Of a DNA stretch of 37,592 nucleotides, positions 34,836 through 37,592 are shown one piece after another (within the stretch, counting starts at the first letter, position 1; each line of letters begins with the position of its first letter). Location of the stretch: assembly GCA_021779995.1 (NCBI GenBank), contig JAJXZP010000278.1, forward strand, positions 1 to 37,592, read 5' to 3'. The notes beneath the pieces were generated by a model that worked only from the letters and a program-made list of their open reading frames with translations, did not search any database and was not told the DNA's origin. The stretch comes from a bacterium. GTDB taxonomy: Bacteria; Spirochaetota; Spirochaetia; Treponematales; Rectinemataceae. The position numbers were made by a program, and so were the translations under genes.

Positions 34836-37592
34836 ATGCGGGGAACCTCGCCCATATCCGGAAAGGCCCTGTGGGCCGCGCTCCGGGTCTCGCTCATCGC
34901 CGCATCGCTTCTCGCGCTGGCTACGTGTAACCTTTTCAAGACGGGCCTGGGCCCCAAGGTCGACGTCACCCCCCCCGAACTCGCCATTACCTCGCCGGTC
35001 CAGGGCGCCTACCTCCGCGGAACCGTCGTCCTGACCGGCACGGCCACTGACGACATCGGCGTCGCCTCGCTCGTCGTGGCCTATCCTACGGCGGGCGGAG
35101 GGACTATCCAGAAGCCCGTCGCCGTCGCCGCGAATGCCTGGACCGTCTCCCTGCCCAGCGGGGGCCCGGGCGGACTCGCCGAAGGCAAGGACACGATCAC
35201 CGTCACGGCCAAGGCCGCCTCGGGCAAGTCGGCCACGGCCTCGGTCTTCGCCTACGTCGACAACACGCCGCCCACCGTCCTGGTGACGACTCCCACGACC
35301 TACGGCAGCTCGCCTCCTATTTACAGCGGCTACGTGGATATCTCAGGCGAGGCCTACGACGCCTCGCCGGTGGTCTCTGTGGCGGTGGCCCTCTCCTACC
35401 TTTCGGGCGGAACGATGAAGACCGTCACGCAGACGGCCAACGGCACGAACTCCTGGTCTTCCCGCTTCTTCCTGAGCACAGCCGGCGGCGGCCCCTTGGG
35501 CTCGACCTTGGACGGCACGATACTCAGCTATTCCGTGATTGCCACTGACGCTGCCGGCAACGCGAGCGCCTACTACTACCATTCCCAGGATATCTACGGC
35601 CTCCTGGGCACGGGCAAGCTCTTCCCCACCATCCAGGAGCTGGGGCAGCTCGATCAGGGCGGGACGAGCCCCTCCCAGCCCACGGGGCTCGCCTTCTCGG
35701 CCCTCTCCGCGGTACGGATAAGCAATACGGCCGCCGGCCGAGGCAACCTCAAGTTCACCTACTACTTCACGCCGACCATCCAGTACGCGAACCTCGATCC
35801 CGCGAATCCCTCGGCGAACATCCTGGCTCCCGGATCGGTGATCGTCGGCAACATCATCCCGCCCTCGAACGCGGGGGCCGTGGATCCCGCCAGCCTGGTG
35901 TTCAAGATTTTCTCGCTAGCGGACTTTCAGGCTTCGCCCCAGGGCCCTCCGCAAGTCGGCCTGACGGCGGCCAATCCCCTGGGGATCCAGCTCGTGCTCA
36001 CGAATCTCGGCACGAGCCAAAGCTTCAGGGTGGCCCTGGAGAACTCCGGCGGCGTGAATCTGGCGCCGGGGCAGTATGTCCTCGACGTCACGGCCGCGGC
36101 CCAAGGCTCCGGCACCGCCCACGACGACGTGACCTTCGGCATCGACACCTCGGCGCCCACGCTGACCGAGACCAGCGTCGGCAACAATCTGGCGACCTAC
36201 GACAAGCCCTTCGTCCTGTCGGGCATAGCGGGCTCCCTCTCCGGCCTGGCCACGCTGACGGTCGACGAGTCCGCCGACGGGGGCGTCACCTGGACGACGG
36301 CCTACGGCAAGACCTATGCGGGGAATCCCACCTCCGACAGCTGGTCCACCTCGCCGGCGGTCAGCCTGCCGAAGGCGGGGACCGACGGCTCGTACGGGTA
36401 TCGCATAACCTTGACGACCTCCACCGGCCTGAAGACCATCGTCTACCGCTCGGTCATCTACGACCAGACGCCTCCGACCCTGACGGTGACTTCCCCCACG
36501 CCGGGCGCCTGGGTCTCCTCGTCCACCTTGAGCCTGTCCGGGGTCGCGGGCGACGGCTCGGGCTCGGGGGTCGCGAGCGTCTACTATCTGGTCGACGACG
36601 CCGCCGCCGACCACTCGGCTGAAATCGCCGCCTGGGTTTCCTCCGCCTCGCCCGGAGCCCCCACGTCCTCGAGCTCGGCCTCCTGGGCGCAGGCGGGCGG
36701 CATCGTGTCCAACTGGAACGGCTCGGCCGCCTTCTCGAGCGAAGGTCACAAGCGCCTCTGGGTCGTAGCCGTGGACAAGGCGGGCAACCACGACAGCCTG
36801 AGCCTTCTCCCGGCCACGGCTATGACGGCCGGCACGACCTACACCATCGACACGATCGGCAGCACGGACTTCACGAAGGCGGGCGCCTCGAGCAACACGG
36901 TAGGCCTCTCGTTCGCGGCCTCCGGTCCGGGCGCCGCCGGCGGCACGGGCCTCGTCTGGACGGGCGGCGGGCAGATAGTGCCCTTCGGCTACGACCAGAG
37001 CCCGCCCAGCCTCGCCATCACCTCGGCCGTGCCCGCGACGATCACCGCCGCCACCGCGGCCTCGTTCACGGGCTTCGCGGGGACCGCGAGCGATTCGGAC
37101 GCCCTGGCCGGCCTGACGGTTCAGTACAGCAAGAACGGCGTGTCGCAAGGCAGCCTGCCCATCGCAGTCTCCGGAACCAGCTGGAGCTGGAGCCCCTTTG
37201 CCTCGGGAGTGGATGCGGCTGGCCATACGACGGACGGGCTGTGGAGCTTTGTCTTCACGGCGACGGACATCGCGGGGAAGACGACGACGGTGACGAAGGC
37301 GGTCACGATCGACACGGCGGCGCCGACGACGACGGTGACCTCTCCGGGCTCGGGGGGCTGGGTCTCGACGAGCTCGCTGTCGGTGACGGGAGTGGCGTCC
37401 GACGGTACGGGGAGCGGTGTCGCCGCGGTGTACGTGAAGGCGGACGGTCTGTACGCGGCGGGGACGTCCACGGATCACAGCGGCGAGGATCCGACGGTGG
37501 GGGCGAACGGCTGGACCCTGGCCACGGGGCAGACGAGCTGGTCCGCCGCCTTGAGCCTCTCGGGGGAGGGGCGGAAGACGCTGTGGGTGAAG
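34836..37592 (+). CDS. large Ig-like repeat lipoprotein (3' end beyond window)
   Basis: Open for 919 codons to the window edge, so it is incomplete. Start at ATG 34836, nine bases after AGGAGG; the earlier ATG at 34828 is in another frame. Residues 1-31 form a signal with a lipobox-like end, LLALATC, so Cys 31 is probably lipidated and the protein surface-anchored. At least six Ig-like repeats of the type seen in bacterial surface proteins begin near residues 45, 144, 438, 545, 722 and 827, each opening with Thr/Ser-Pro/Ala-Pro and a LTVTSP-like strand. The repeats at 545 and 827 are close copies (SSSTLSLSGVAGDGSGSGVASVY and its counterpart). Residues 663-708 carry a different motif, YTIDTIGSTDFTKAG. 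Function is probably adhesion or glycan binding, inferred from architecture and the neighbouring glycosidases. Confidence 0.88.
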   Translation, partial: MRGTSPISGKALWAALRVSLIAASLLALATCNLFKTGLGPKVDVTPPELAITSPVQGAYLRGTVVLTGTATDDIGVASLVVAYPTAGGGTIQKPVAVAANAWTVSLPSGGPGGLAEGKDTITVTAKAASGKSATASVFAYVDNTPPTVLVTTPTTYGSSPPIYSGYVDISGEAYDASPVVSVAVALSYLSGGTMKTVTQTANGTNSWSSRFFLSTAGGGPLGSTLDGTILSYSVIATDAAGNASAYYYHSQDIYGLLGTGKLFPTIQELGQLDQGGTSPSQPTGLAFSALSAVRISNTAAGRGNLKFTYYFTPTIQYANLDPANPSANILAPGSVIVGNIIPPSNAGAVDPASLVFKIFSLADFQASPQGPPQVGLTAANPLGIQLVLTNLGTSQSFRVALENSGGVNLAPGQYVLDVTAAAQGSGTAHDDVTFGIDTSAPTLTETSVGNNLATYDKPFVLSGIAGSLSGLATLTVDESADGGVTWTTAYGKTYAGNPTSDSWSTSPAVSLPKAGTDGSYGYRITLTTSTGLKTIVYRSVIYDQTPPTLTVTSPTPGAWVSSSTLSLSGVAGDGSGSGVASVYYLVDDAAADHSAEIAAWVSSASPGAPTSSSSASWAQAGGIVSNWNGSAAFSSEGHKRLWVVAVDKAGNHDSLSLLPATAMTAGTTYTIDTIGSTDFTKAGASSNTVGLSFAASGPGAAGGTGLVWTGGGQIVPFGYDQSPPSLAITSAVPATITAATAASFTGFAGTASDSDALAGLTVQYSKNGVSQGSLPIAVSGTSWSWSPFASGVDAAGHTTDGLWSFVFTATDIAGKTTTVTKAVTIDTAAPTTTVTSPGSGGWVSTSSLSVTGVASDGTGSGVAAVYVKADGLYAAGTSTDHSGEDPTVGANGWTLATGQTSWSAALSLSGEGRKTLWVK

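Noticed and set aside
34762-35034. 90-residue plus-strand open frame before the lipoprotein
   Set aside because: It overlaps the lipoprotein start in another frame, has Arg/Ser-rich shadow composition and its ATG at 34828 is too close to AGGAGG.

Overview
The window is a very GC-rich bacterial chromosome segment with dense genes on both strands. There are no tRNA, rRNA, IS or CRISPR elements. It looks like an anaerobic, sugar- and amino-acid-using heterotroph. My best guess for the phylum is Spirochaetota, from the TM1266-type hydrogenase regulator, the MsmEFG-type sugar transporter, the small lipobox-like secretion signals and the family mix. That assignment is inference, and no marker gene in the window settles it.

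Region 1 (about 1-11,000, minus strand): the first three steps of histidine degradation, hutH, hutU and hutI. Between hutU and hutI lie a membrane-bound HisKA_2-type sensor kinase and an 1153-residue protein I do not recognise. The formiminoglutamate step is absent. Upstream is an unknown 199-residue protein, divergent from an EamA transporter.

Region 2 (about 11,800-23,500): mostly single housekeeping or hypothetical genes: EamA permease, secreted polysaccharide deacetylase-like protein, exported transglutaminase-like protein, an unknown protein divergent from fabH, an RluA-family pseudouridine synthase coupled to a small unknown gene, a metallophosphoesterase, an ACT-domain protein coupled to a HAD hydrolase, an M29 aminopeptidase, a small membrane protein, a TM1266-family regulator and Hsp20. 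From 23,488 to 24,141 there is no gene. That stretch holds a sigma-54-like promoter, an AT-rich patch and a decayed inverted repeat.

Region 3 (24,142-37,592): a beta-mannoside / amino-sugar glycan locus. A GH2 beta-mannosidase (minus) is divergent from a ROK repressor gene (plus). The ROK gene is followed by a sugar-binding protein, two ABC permeases, a GH1 glycosidase and a GH20 beta-hexosaminidase. The divergent promoters share a clean operator, TTGGTTG-N7-CAACCAA. The ROK reading frame is interrupted by one in-frame TAG. The GH2 + GH1 + GH20 set would suit uptake and cleavage of Man-beta-1,4-GlcNAc-type or mannan-type oligosaccharides (inference). The window ends inside a large lipoprotein of Ig-like repeats; its leader carries a partial copy of the same operator.

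Across the window: (i) at least eight short GC-rich tandem repeat arrays, each with its own unit and period (14, 15, 15, 16, 18, 21, 22, about 48 nt), sit in intergenic gaps, and one expands in frame inside a conserved enzyme; (ii) three genes have a good sigma-70 promoter whose -10 box lies only 7-8 nt before the start codon with no Shine-Dalgarno, which predicts leaderless mRNAs.
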